From positions 1-29,659 of the forward strand of contig CALTYZ010000026.1 of NCBI GenBank assembly GCA_943913645.1: 29,659 nucleotides of DNA, in the 5' to 3' direction. This stretch comes from an uncultured Corynebacterium sp. GTDB lineage: Bacteria > Actinomycetota > Actinomycetes > Mycobacteriales > Mycobacteriaceae. The translations under genes and the position numbers were made by a program. This document shows, piece after piece, positions 15,748 to 23,346 of this stretch. Within the stretch, counting starts at the first letter, position 1. Each line of letters opens with the position of its first letter. The notes under the pieces are model-generated. The model was given only the letters and a program-made list of their open reading frames with translations. It did not search any database and had not been told where the DNA came from.

Positions 15748-16416
15748 GTGAATAGACGTCTTATTTTGCTGCGTCACGGGCAGACGGAGTACAACGCGAC
15801 ACGGCGAATGCAGGGCCAGCTCGATACCGAACTGTCAGCTACGGGGGTGGAGCAGGCGCGTGCTGCCGCGCTGCTGATGCGGGAGTTCGGGGTAGCAAAG
15901 ATTCTCAGTTCTGATCTGCTGCGTGCGCGGCGTACTGCGGAGATCGTGGGTGCGGTGTTGGGCCTTGAGATCACGTGTGATGAGCGGTTGCGCGAGACGC
16001 ACCTGGGTCAGTGGCAGGGCAAAACCCACCAGGAGGTTGATGATGCTGATGCCAGTATTCGTGCGCACTGGCGCAATACTGCCAGCTGGGCCCCGCCGGC
16101 GGGGGAGAGCAGGTTAGATGTTGCTCGCCGTGTGCGCCCGGTGGTTGATGAGCTCATGGAGCACTATGCCGAGTGGGATGATGCTGCTGTGTTGATTGTT
16201 GCCCACGGCGGAACGATTTCGGCGTTGACGGCAAGCCTACTTGAGTTCGGTGAGCACCAGTATCCGCTGCTCAAAAGCATTGGCAATACGAATATCGCAC
16301 GCTTGCAGGCGATGCCGCGCTATCGGGTTGGACACGTACCGGCCCGACGTTCTTCGACCAAACCAGAGGATGTGCAGTGGTACCTTGAGGCCTGGAATCA
16401 GGGGTTAGGTGTGTAA
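15748..16416 (+). CDS. gpgP: Histidine phosphatase family protein, probable glucosyl-3-phosphoglycerate phosphatase
   Basis: This belongs to the branch-2-like histidine phosphatase (phosphoglycerate mutase) superfamily. The phosphohistidine motif LLRHGQTEYN places His at residue 10, and the second catalytic His is residue 153 in IVAHGGTIS. The length is 222 residues and the start is a GTG with a GGTGGAG ribosome-binding site. By position directly after nadD-rsfS it corresponds to mycobacterial Rv2419c, which dephosphorylates glucosyl-3-phosphoglycerate in the synthesis of methylglucose lipopolysaccharide. Motifs alone do not separate it from other phosphatases or from a cofactor-dependent mutase, so the specific function rests on synteny. 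The last base of its stop codon is shared with the start of the DegV gene. Confidence 0.85.
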   Translation: MNRRLILLRHGQTEYNATRRMQGQLDTELSATGVEQARAAALLMREFGVAKILSSDLLRARRTAEIVGAVLGLEITCDERLRETHLGQWQGKTHQEVDDADASIRAHWRNTASWAPPAGESRLDVARRVRPVVDELMEHYAEWDDAAVLIVAHGGTISALTASLLEFGEHQYPLLKSIGNTNIARLQAMPRYRVGHVPARRSSTKPEDVQWYLEAWNQGLGV

Positions 16417-17216
16417 TGGCTGTTCGCGTCGTTGTTGATTCCACGGCGGGTTTGCCGCAGACGATTGCCGACGAGCTCGATATCACGGTGCTCGACTTGC
16501 ATGTGATGCACAGCGCTGAGGCTGAGCAGTCAACGTCCGGGTTGTCGCCGCTGGAGTTGACTGCCGCCTACGCCCGCCAGCTGGAGCGTGGCGGTGATGA
16601 CGGTGTGGTTGCGTTGCATCTGGCAAAGGCGCTGTCTTCGACGTGGTCGGCGGCGGTGACAGCATCTGGGGTGTTCGGCAACAGTGTGCGAGTCGTTGAT
16701 ACTGATAGCGCTGGAATGGCTGTCGGCGCGGCGGCGATGGCCGCGGCGACCCTGGCGCGCCAGGGTGCCGATTTAGACGAGTGTGAAGCGATGGCCCGAT
16801 CCACCATTGAGCGCTCCGCGACCTGGCTGTACCTGCACCAGGTTGAAGGGCTGCGGAAATCGGGGCGTCTTTCTACCGGGGCGGCATTATCGGCGACGCT
16901 TTTGGCAACCAAGCCGATTCTGCGGCTGCGGGCGGGCAAGTTTGAGATTGCGGCGAAAACAAGAACGCAAACCAAAGCGTTTGCACGCCTTGCTGAGCTG
17001 GTAATGGAAGGTGCGCATGACCAGCCCGTGTTCGCGGCTATCCAGCACACGGATGCGTATGACTCCGCTGAGCAGGTTGCCTCAATCCTGGGTGAGGTGT
17101 TGCCCTCAGGATCACAGATCCTTGTTGAGCCGTTTGACAAGGTGCTTGCGGCTCACACCGGTAAAGGCGCGGTCGGGCTCTCCGTTGTCTTCACACCAGA
17201 TCCGAGGTTTAGTTAG
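16416..17216 (+). CDS. DegV family fatty-acid-binding protein
   Basis: DegV proteins bind a single fatty acid and, as FakB subunits, present it to a kinase for phosphorylation. The 266-residue protein starts with VRVVVDSTAGLPQ, has the central VVDTDSAGMAVG, and the LEGLRKSGRLS-like segment (here VEGLRKSGRLSTG) that leads into the second domain with LLATKPILRLRAG. The ATG overlaps the gpgP stop by 1 base. The same DegV gene follows gpgP closely in mycobacteria. No FakA-like kinase gene is present in this window, so its partner is unknown. Confidence 0.92.
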   Translation: MAVRVVVDSTAGLPQTIADELDITVLDLHVMHSAEAEQSTSGLSPLELTAAYARQLERGGDDGVVALHLAKALSSTWSAAVTASGVFGNSVRVVDTDSAGMAVGAAAMAAATLARQGADLDECEAMARSTIERSATWLYLHQVEGLRKSGRLSTGAALSATLLATKPILRLRAGKFEIAAKTRTQTKAFARLAELVMEGAHDQPVFAAIQHTDAYDSAEQVASILGEVLPSGSQILVEPFDKVLAAHTGKGAVGLSVVFTPDPRFS

Positions 17217-17236
17217 CTGATTCGTGCGTTCAGAGT

Positions 17237-17248
17237 TATGCTTTGCGC
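17237..17248 (+). promoter_or_regulatory. Candidate leaderless promoter of the cutinase-like gene (-10 TATGCT)
   Basis: TATGCT at 17237-17242 falls exactly at -12 to -7 relative to the GTG at 17249, and no ribosome-binding site precedes that GTG. A possible -35 (TTAGCT, 17213-17218) lies 18 bp upstream. The gene is thus probably transcribed separately from the upstream DegV gene. Confidence 0.45.
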
Positions 17249-18178
17249 GTGAAGTTCACCGTGCCCTCCCGTATTCGCGCGACCACGCTCGTGCTCGCCG
17301 TTTTTGTTGCTGCTCTCGTCCCGCTTATGAGCCCACCCGCAGCCGACGCACAGCAGCGTTGCCCCGCCGTCGCTGTCATTGCTGCGCGCGGCTCTGGCCA
17401 AAACGAACACATCGTTCCAACCCGCTATTCCGAGCAAGCCCCGTGGGTCTCTAACGGGTGGGAAGCAGAGACTATCCGCGCCTTCCTGCAGCATGCGGAG
17501 CAACGCTACCGAAGCACGCATGATGGATCCTCGCTGATGGCTGATGTTGAAGTGCTCGGACTTGAGCCAGGCTACTACCCGGCGGCGAGGCCTAGCTCTA
17601 GCCTTCCTGCGGTTGCAGCCCCCGCCACCGCCATAGAGGGGGTGCGCCTTTTGCTTACGTACTTTGTGCCCGTGTTGCAGATGCTGCCGCGCGCAGGTGC
17701 GGAATTTGCAGACTCACTTCGGGTTGGTCGTGCAGGAGTTACGCAGCAGATCGATGACTATGAAGCGGCGACTGGTTGCCAGCCTGGCTATGTACTCGTT
17801 GGATATTCTCAAGGTGCGATGATCTTGTTGGAGCATGAGCGCACGCTCGCCCGCCGTGGCCAGCTTGCGGGCGTGATCTACCTCGGCAACCCGAACACAG
17901 CCCCGGGGGATCCGAGCACTGTTGGTGTGGCAGGTGGCGGTGCTGGCGGCATGATGGGCCGCATGCCGGTTAACTCCAAAACTGCGGCTGCAACGCCAAA
18001 CCGCGTGAACTATTGTCTACCGCTCGATCTGTTTTGCGATTTTTCCGGCCAGAGCGTACAGGTTGCTGCGGGCGCTGGCGCGGGCAACCACGGGTTGTAC
18101 TACCTCGCTGCGTTTGAGTGGGATGACCAGGTTTCTGACTCGTTCGGCCGGTTTGTGGATCAGGTTCGCTACCAATGA
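17249..18178 (+). CDS. Exported cutinase-like serine hydrolase
   Basis: This is a secreted alpha/beta hydrolase of the cutinase family, a group that in mycolic-acid bacteria includes esterases and lipases acting on cell-wall lipids. A signal peptide is clear: basic MKFTVPSRIR, a hydrophobic core TTLVLAVFVAALVPL, and cleavage after about AADA. The mature part begins with QQRCPAVAVIAARGSGQNE. The nucleophile is Ser187 in GYSQG. Candidate Asp and His are in LPLDLFCD and GNHGLYY, with paired Cys residues as in cutinases. The start is GTG 17249; a TTG at 17243 would add two residues. It is transcribed with its own probable promoter. The natural substrate cannot be told from sequence. Confidence 0.9.
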   Translation: MKFTVPSRIRATTLVLAVFVAALVPLMSPPAADAQQRCPAVAVIAARGSGQNEHIVPTRYSEQAPWVSNGWEAETIRAFLQHAEQRYRSTHDGSSLMADVEVLGLEPGYYPAARPSSSLPAVAAPATAIEGVRLLLTYFVPVLQMLPRAGAEFADSLRVGRAGVTQQIDDYEAATGCQPGYVLVGYSQGAMILLEHERTLARRGQLAGVIYLGNPNTAPGDPSTVGVAGGGAGGMMGRMPVNSKTAAATPNRVNYCLPLDLFCDFSGQSVQVAAGAGAGNHGLYYLAAFEWDDQVSDSFGRFVDQVRYQ

Positions 18179-18181
18179 ACG

Positions 18182-18190
18182 TTATCCACA
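18182..18190 (+). other. Perfect DnaA-box consensus (TTATCCACA)
   Basis: An exact match to the DnaA box TTATCCACA lies 3 bp after the cutinase stop and 54 bp before comEA. It is a single box far from any dnaA-dnaN context, so it is not an origin. It could titrate DnaA or allow DnaA to act as a regulator of comEA; chance occurrence is possible. Confidence 0.4.
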
Positions 18191-18230
18191 AAGATTGAAT
18201 GAGATTCTTTTAATTCGATTGCGGTCGCGC

Positions 18231-18243
18231 TAAGCTGAAGCGC
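18231..18243 (+). promoter_or_regulatory. Candidate promoter of comEA-comEC (-10 TAAGCT)
   Basis: TAAGCT at 18231-18236 ends 7 nt before the comEA ATG (18244), consistent with a leaderless or near-leaderless start. The upstream A+T-rich stretch (18190-18220), containing the short inverted repeat GAATgagATTC, could hold the -35 or an operator. The -35 itself is not clear. Confidence 0.35.
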
Positions 18244-18888
18244 ATGAGCGCTGCCGACCGCATTAAAGAACTCACCAGGCCAACTGGCCAAGACGATATC
18301 CTTGCCGTCAACTACCCGAAACCTCGCCTACAGGTAGGGGTGAAACAAGCAGCCATTGTTTTGGTTGCAGTGTTTGTTCTCGTTGGGGTGTGGGCATTCA
18401 CCCGGCAGCCAACTGCGACGATAAGCCCCGAGTGGGACACCGTTGCCGCCAACGAGCCGGTGCCGGAGCAGATCGTCGTCGCCGTCGTTGGGGAGGTCGC
18501 TCACCCCGGGCTGGTCACCCTCGACCAAGGTGCGCGAATCGCCGACGCTCTCGACGTTGCCCAACCGCACCCGCACGCCGATCTCATCGCGCTCAACCTC
18601 GCACAGCTGCTTGTCGACGGCCAGCAGATCCACGTCCAACCCATCGGCGCACCCCCACCACCCGGTCATGCCGCTTCTGACGCTGCGCAGCCTGGCGGCG
18701 GGATCTCCCTCAACACGGCTTCGGCGGCAGAGTTGACCACCCTGCCTGGCGTTGGAGAGGCCACCGCTGCGGTAATCATCGCCCACCGTGACAAGAACGG
18801 GCCGTTTACATCCATTGACAGTCTGCTTGACGTCAAAGGCATCGGGCCGGCGAAATTCGACGCACTCAAAGACCTCGTGGCGCTCTAG
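18244..18888 (+). CDS. comEA: ComEA family DNA-binding protein (SLBB and helix-hairpin-helix)
   Basis: ComEA is a membrane-anchored DNA receptor that hands double-stranded DNA to the ComEC channel. The 214-residue protein has a cytoplasmic N-terminus, one membrane helix at about 33-52, an SLBB domain (about 77-135, IVVAVVGEVAHPGLVTLDQGARIADAL in parts), a Pro/Gly/Ala linker, and a C-terminal pair of helix-hairpin-helix motifs (about 155-214) with SLNTASAAELTTLPGVGEA and VKGIGPAKFDALKDLV. This is the standard actinobacterial architecture. comEC follows after 31 bp. Whether these bacteria are naturally competent is not shown by these two genes alone, since the pilus and the other components are outside the window. 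Confidence 0.94.
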   Translation: MSAADRIKELTRPTGQDDILAVNYPKPRLQVGVKQAAIVLVAVFVLVGVWAFTRQPTATISPEWDTVAANEPVPEQIVVAVVGEVAHPGLVTLDQGARIADALDVAQPHPHADLIALNLAQLLVDGQQIHVQPIGAPPPPGHAASDAAQPGGGISLNTASAAELTTLPGVGEATAAVIIAHRDKNGPFTSIDSLLDVKGIGPAKFDALKDLVAL

Positions 18889-18919
18889 CAGCAGAACCTG
18901 AGAGCACGGGGGTGAAATC

Positions 18920-20512
18920 ATGAGTGAGCTGCGCCTGGTGCCCGCCGCCCTCGTCGTGTGGGCAGCAAGCCTCATTGTCATCCTCATCGGAACTACACCG
19001 GCATGCGCGGCAGTAGCAACCCTTGCCGCACTGTGCTTGCTCACCCGCCAGGCGGGTCAAGCAATCCTGGTTGCAGGCCTGGGGCTCGCATCGACGGTGG
19101 TCGCCACACTGCGCTGCCGCATCGCCACTGCCTGGGAATTCGGTGAGCAGATCCACGCAACTGTCAGCGGGCAGCCAAAACATGCAGAGACCGGGTCGTG
19201 GATAGTGCGCCTGCGTATCGATGGCCACCCGAGCACACTCACCGTGTTCACACCCGACCTAGCCGAGGGCATTGCGCCGGGCGCACACGTCACCGCCACC
19301 GGCCGACTCGGCGAATCCGGGGTACCAGGGGTCAACCCGTATGTGCTCAACGGGCAGATCGATCTGGATTCCCCGCCACAAGGCTTCGCCGCCGTGGCTG
19401 AACACGTGCGCACCACCTTCGCCGAGGCGGTAGCTACCCAGGTAGGGCCGGGCACCCAAGGACTTATCCCAGGGATGGTGCTAGGGGACACAACCGGCCA
19501 AACCGCAACCGAACAGCAGGCTTACATCGATACCGGGCTTTCTCACTTGAGCGCGGTATCTGGCTCCAACGTCGCCATTGTCACCACCGCAGCGGTCGTT
19601 GCCGCCACACTGCTTGGTCTTGGCCTGCGGCTGCGACTCATCGCCGCTGCAGGCGCGCTGCTCGGCTTCGCCGCGCTCGTCGGGCCCGAGCCGAGCGTCT
19701 TGCGCGCCTCAGTAACCGGGCTCGTTGGCCTTGTTGCGGTGCTCGCATCGACCCGCGCCGAACCGATCCACGCGCTGTGCCTATCCGTGATCGGGCTCGT
19801 GCTGGTGGATTCTGATCTGGCCGTGCACTACGGGTTCGCCCTCTCGGTGGCTGCTACTGCGGGGATTGTAGCGCTGAGCCCCCTGCTCTACCGCGCGCTC
19901 GCAGCCACCGGGTGGCCAGAGATCCTAGTCCGCGCGCTCAGCGTCGCCATCGCCGCTGATGTCGTCACCATGCCGATCGTCGCCCTGATGGCGAGGCGAG
20001 TCTCGCTCATCTCCGCGGCGGCGAATGTACTTGTCGCACCAGTGACCGCCCCGATCACCGTGCTGGGCCTGCTCGCCGCGGCCCTGGCACTTCTCCCCGG
20101 TAGCCTCGAAGCCCCACTGCTGTTTGTTATCGAACCACTTGCCTGGTGGGTACACACCGTGGCAACGGTAGGAGCGAGGTTGCCGATTGCCACTGCGCCT
20201 GTCGGGCCGGTGACAGCGCTTGTGGCATATGGGTGGATACTGACCGGGATCATTGCAAAACGCCCCCGGCTGACTGCCGCCATGACGCTTGCAGCGCTAT
20301 GTCTTACCCACACACCTACCCCAGCGGTGCCTGCGGGTGATGTCTCGCAGCTGCGCCAACACGTGGTTGCCACCAAAGCCGACATTGGCCCAGTACCACC
20401 AGGCACGCAGCTCGTGGTGGTGCTTGAATCGGGCCGTCCGCCGAAACGGCCAACCATGACCCAGGAGGGGATCCCGGTGATCTTCCCAAACAAAATAGAA
20501 CCGGGAAACTGA
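18920..20512 (+). CDS. comEC: ComEC/Rec2-type DNA-uptake channel protein
   Basis: ComEC forms the inner-membrane channel for single-stranded DNA during transformation. The 530-residue protein has N-terminal membrane helices with an OB-like extracytoplasmic domain (about residues 70-150), then the competence domain with its hallmark DTGLSHLSAVSGSNVAI, and many further helices. The C-terminal metallo-beta-lactamase domain of the longer ComEC proteins is absent; after the last helix only about 60 soluble residues remain. The ATG at 18920 is preceded by GGGGGTGA. The last codons (PNKIEPGN) overlap a 13-bp direct repeat whose other copy lies at the end of the ABC permease, so the extreme C-terminus may have been altered by an insertion. 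Confidence 0.93.
   Translation: MSELRLVPAALVVWAASLIVILIGTTPACAAVATLAALCLLTRQAGQAILVAGLGLASTVVATLRCRIATAWEFGEQIHATVSGQPKHAETGSWIVRLRIDGHPSTLTVFTPDLAEGIAPGAHVTATGRLGESGVPGVNPYVLNGQIDLDSPPQGFAAVAEHVRTTFAEAVATQVGPGTQGLIPGMVLGDTTGQTATEQQAYIDTGLSHLSAVSGSNVAIVTTAAVVAATLLGLGLRLRLIAAAGALLGFAALVGPEPSVLRASVTGLVGLVAVLASTRAEPIHALCLSVIGLVLVDSDLAVHYGFALSVAATAGIVALSPLLYRALAATGWPEILVRALSVAIAADVVTMPIVALMARRVSLISAAANVLVAPVTAPITVLGLLAAALALLPGSLEAPLLFVIEPLAWWVHTVATVGARLPIATAPVGPVTALVAYGWILTGIIAKRPRLTAAMTLAALCLTHTPTPAVPAGDVSQLRQHVVATKADIGPVPPGTQLVVVLESGRPPKRPTMTQEGIPVIFPNKIEPGN
20485..20497. repeat. 13-bp direct repeat, copy 1 (end of comEC)
   Basis: CCCAAACAAAATA occurs here and at 24726-24738, in both places encoding P-N-K-I just before a stop codon. 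The two copies bracket the response regulator, kinase and ABC-transporter genes, 4,241 bp apart. It is the size and position expected for a target duplication or a recombination junction. Confidence 0.85.
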
Positions 20513-20565
20513 AGCAGACCTCGGAGCTCAGTAGGGTAGTCTCGCACCACTGGTTGCCGAGCACG

Positions 20566-21204
20566 CTAGTTACCGAGCGCTTTATACAGCGTGAGCGCCA
20601 GTGCGGTCCGGTCGCGAGCACCGAGCTTTCGCAGCAGTGCGGAGACATGATTTTTGACCGTGCCTTGTGCCAGCACGAGCGTTTCGGCGATCTCAGCGTT
20701 CGTCAGCCCGCGGGAAACCAATTCGGCTACCGCGAGTTCGGCGCGAGTGAGCACCGCAAGAGGCTCCTGCTTTGCACTCTGAGTGTGCATAGCCGCTTTG
20801 GCTACCCGCGGATCAATTACAATCCCGCCGCCAACAACCGCATGCAACGCCGCGCTGACTCCGTCAACCGAGGTGTCTTTGAGTAAAAATCCCGACGCTC
20901 CAGCGGCGAGCGCGGACTGGACGAGATCGTCGTCGTCGAAACTGGTCAGCACAACCACTGGTGTCTCGGGATAGCGGGCGGCGCATTGAGCGGCGAGTTG
21001 AGCACCGTCGATTCCAGGCATGCGCGCATCGGTCAGCACGACATCGAACTGTTTGCTCTCGAGCTTGGCAAGTGCAGTTTCACCGTCGGGTGCCTGGGCT
21101 ACGACGTCGATGCCTTCAGCGGTAGCGAGCAGCATGGATAGACTTCGACGTATCAGCTGTTGATCTTCTACAAGTAGCACCCGTATGGATCGTGGGTGGG
21201 CCAT
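20566..21204 (-). CDS. Two-component response regulator, NarL/LuxR family
   Basis: This is a DNA-binding transcription regulator of 212 residues from ATG 21204, which has a strong ribosome-binding site (GGGGAGG). The receiver domain begins IRVLLVEDQQLIRRSL. The phosphoacceptor is Asp59 in VVLTDARMPG, with VVVLTSFDDDD and FLLKD completing the site. A LuxR-type helix-turn-helix follows (LTRAELAVAELVSRGLTN, then AEIAETLVLAQGTVKNHV). It starts 13 bp after the histidine kinase gene, clearly its cognate partner, and converges on comEC. Within this family, regulators next to FtsX-type exporters commonly control envelope-stress or antimicrobial resistance. That is an inference here. Confidence 0.94.
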   Translation of the reverse strand: MAHPRSIRVLLVEDQQLIRRSLSMLLATAEGIDVVAQAPDGETALAKLESKQFDVVLTDARMPGIDGAQLAAQCAARYPETPVVVLTSFDDDDLVQSALAAGASGFLLKDTSVDGVSAALHAVVGGGIVIDPRVAKAAMHTQSAKQEPLAVLTRAELAVAELVSRGLTNAEIAETLVLAQGTVKNHVSALLRKLGARDRTALALTLYKALGN

Positions 21205-21217
21205 CCTATCCTCCCCT

Positions 21218-22441
21218 TTACCTGGCAGCTGCAGCGCCGCTGACTGGCACAACAACGTCGAGACGGAACTCACCGTCATCGTGGCGAGCCTGCATAGCAC
21301 CACCGTACTCGGCGGCCCGCTCCGCAATGCCGCGCAACCCGAATCCAAACTTGGGGATCGGACCGGAGGGCTGAGAGGCTGCGCGAGAGCCCAGATCGTT
21401 GATCATCGTGAGATGCATTTCGAGCTGCTTGACGGTGAGCACAATGCGCACGGTTCGTGCCTGGCCGTGTCTCAGGGCGTTGGTCAGCCCCTCTTGCACC
21501 GTGCGATAGACCAGGAGGGCAACAGCATCATCGTTCACAAGTATCCGGTCTGATGCGTTATCGCCGGAGACGGTGACACGCAACCCGGTGTCGCGGAACG
21601 ATTCGGCGATGAGCTCAAGTGCGGCAAGCCCATGTGCTCCCGCATCTCGAACCGGGTTTAACGCCCGCACCCACATGCGCATCTCCGATAGCGCGGCACC
21701 GCTGGTTTCTTTCGCGATCCGCACTTCTTCCCATGCTTGATCAAGATCTGTCTCGCGGAGGCGTTCGGCCAGTTCGAGGCTGATAGAGACAAGGGTGAGG
21801 CGGTGACCGAGGCCGTCGTGAAGTTCTCTGGCGCTGCGAGCGCGTTCGTCTGAGAGCAGGAGTTCTTTCTCCATTTCAGTCGCGTGACGCAGGCGAGCAA
21901 TGACGTTCTGGTCATCAATGCGGCGCACTTCGAAACTGCGAAGCGAAAGCCCGAGTGCGATCCCGAAACACAACAGGACAGCCGCGGGCACCACGTTGAC
22001 CAGTGCTTGCGCCAAAGCGAAAAGAAATGTGTCCCAAGATCCCAGGCTGCCAGAAATGTGCAGCGCGAACCCGACAAACGAGATCCATATTGTTGCGCAG
22101 AGCCCCGCCGTGAGGGAAACATCAACGACTGCGAACGCGACCACGAGGAGCAGTACCGGAATAGTGAAGTTGAGTGTGCCGAAAACAGCGATTGGTGTTG
22201 AGAGAAGCACTGCGAGAGCTGTCCAGGTGGCTGCCCGACCCGCGCTGATCATTTGGGGTCGTAGGAACCACAGGATTGTCATCGCCGGGACGAATGCCAG
22301 CCATACGATAGCGAGGGAAAGCCCGCTGTCCGAGCGCACAGCATCGACGAGACGCAGAATCGCCGCACTCAACATGCATACAAGCGCAGCCATTTGGAGC
22401 ATCACCAGCGTGCGTTCAACGCCCACCTCGAACGAACCCAT
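21218..22441 (-). CDS. Two-component sensor histidine kinase (HisKA_3 type)
   Basis: This is a 407-residue membrane sensor kinase. About five or six hydrophobic helices occupy residues 10-165 with very short loops, so no sizeable extracellular sensor domain exists. This is the intramembrane-sensing type, which often detects membrane stress or acts with a transporter. A HisKA_3 dimerisation domain follows, with the phosphorylated His208 in ARELHDGLGHRL. The ATPase domain has the N-box QEGLTNALRHG and GFGLRGIAERAAEYGG. The start at ATG 22441 lacks a good ribosome-binding site, and a TAGATT -10-like box ends about 8 nt before it, so the mRNA may be near-leaderless. It is divergent from the ABC-transporter operon. 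Confidence 0.93.
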   Translation of the reverse strand: MGSFEVGVERTLVMLQMAALVCMLSAAILRLVDAVRSDSGLSLAIVWLAFVPAMTILWFLRPQMISAGRAATWTALAVLLSTPIAVFGTLNFTIPVLLLVVAFAVVDVSLTAGLCATIWISFVGFALHISGSLGSWDTFLFALAQALVNVVPAAVLLCFGIALGLSLRSFEVRRIDDQNVIARLRHATEMEKELLLSDERARSARELHDGLGHRLTLVSISLELAERLRETDLDQAWEEVRIAKETSGAALSEMRMWVRALNPVRDAGAHGLAALELIAESFRDTGLRVTVSGDNASDRILVNDDAVALLVYRTVQEGLTNALRHGQARTVRIVLTVKQLEMHLTMINDLGSRAASQPSGPIPKFGFGLRGIAERAAEYGGAMQARHDDGEFRLDVVVPVSGAAAAR

Positions 22442-22610
22442 ACAGAAAGAATCTAGTCCTCTATATCCCCTGATCCCATGACCACAGTCATGTGGAAATC
22501 GTGACTACAGCGGGAAGTATCAAAAACCATCGAAACCTAGAGTTACTCACACGGCAGATGCGTGACTCCTCGCGCCCGTCTGCATAACCTCGTCCTGCCT
22601 AACTACGAAA
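22442..22610. promoter_or_regulatory. Divergent control region between kinase and ABC transporter
   Basis: This 169-bp region holds the start points of both divergent units. The clearest element is a perfect inverted repeat CATGAC-caca-GTCATG at 22477-22492. A second, overlapping one, CCACA-gtca-TGTGG, lies at 22482-22495. TGACnACAG recurs as a direct repeat at 22479 and 22502, 23 bp apart. These are good candidates for binding sites of the neighbouring NarL-type regulator. Confidence 0.5.
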
Positions 22611-23342
22611 GTGAATGCTTTGAACACAATGCTCAGCGCCACCGATCTACGTCGGATTGTGGAGACAGGGCCGACTACAACCGAAATTCTGCGCGGCTGC
22701 GATATCGAACTGTACGGGGGCGGACTCACGGCAGTGGTGGGGCACTCGGGCTCCGGGAAATCATCGCTGCTCATGTGTCTCGGTGGTCTAGATACCCCGT
22801 CCTCCGGTTCTGTCACAGTGAACGGCCGCGACATCTACCGCCAATCGCCGAGCCGACGTGCACGGATGCTCCGAACCGAAGTCGGGTTTGTTTTCCAGCA
22901 ATATAACCTGATTCCGTTCCTCTCGGTGGAGGAAAACATAGCGCTGCCGTTTCGACTCGATCGAGCGAGAGTCCCGCGCGATACGGTGAACCAGCTCATT
23001 GAGTTGTTCAATTTGGGAATGCGCCGTCACGCACTAGCGCGAACCCTCTCTGGCGGCGAGCAGCAACGAACGGCGTTGTGCCGGACCCTCGCCCGTCGCC
23101 CACAGATTGTGTTCGCCGATGAACCGACTGCCGCATTGGATTCCGAGAGCACCGCGCTTGTCCTCCACACCCTACGCCGGATGGCAGATCAGGGCCAGAT
23201 GATCGTGATGGTCACGCACGACTTGGACGCCGCGGCCTTGGCTGACACCGTCATCGTGATGCACGACGGCCGAATTGTTGACACCGTCGGTCGGAGTACG
23301 AGTCAGCAGCTGTTGGCGATCATCTCCAGCCTGGGGAAGTGA
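22611..23342 (+). CDS. ABC transporter ATP-binding protein (LolD/MacB type)
   Basis: This is the ATPase subunit of an FtsX-type ABC transporter, 243 residues from GTG 22611 (an ATG at 22629 is an alternative; neither has a strong ribosome-binding site). The Walker A motif is GHSGSGKSSLL, the Q-loop VFQQYNLIPFLSVEEN, the signature LSGGEQQRTALCRTLARRP, the Walker B IVFADEPTAALD and the H-loop VTHD. The PFLSVEEN sequence and small size place it among the LolD/MacB/BceA-type group that works with FtsX-fold permeases. The permease gene starts 4 bp after its stop. It is divergent from, and probably controlled by, the adjacent two-component system. Confidence 0.94.
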   Translation: MNALNTMLSATDLRRIVETGPTTTEILRGCDIELYGGGLTAVVGHSGSGKSSLLMCLGGLDTPSSGSVTVNGRDIYRQSPSRRARMLRTEVGFVFQQYNLIPFLSVEENIALPFRLDRARVPRDTVNQLIELFNLGMRRHALARTLSGGEQQRTALCRTLARRPQIVFADEPTAALDSESTALVLHTLRRMADQGQMIVMVTHDLDAAALADTVIVMHDGRIVDTVGRSTSQQLLAIISSLGK

Positions 23343-23346
23343 GCAC

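Noticed and set aside
18179..18243. Possible replication origin at the DnaA box
   Set aside because: There is only one exact box, no unwinding element, and no dnaA, dnaN or gidB context.
19888..20550. Minus-strand open frame opposite the end of comEC
   Set aside because: Thr/Ser/Ala-rich translation typical of the antisense of a membrane-protein gene.
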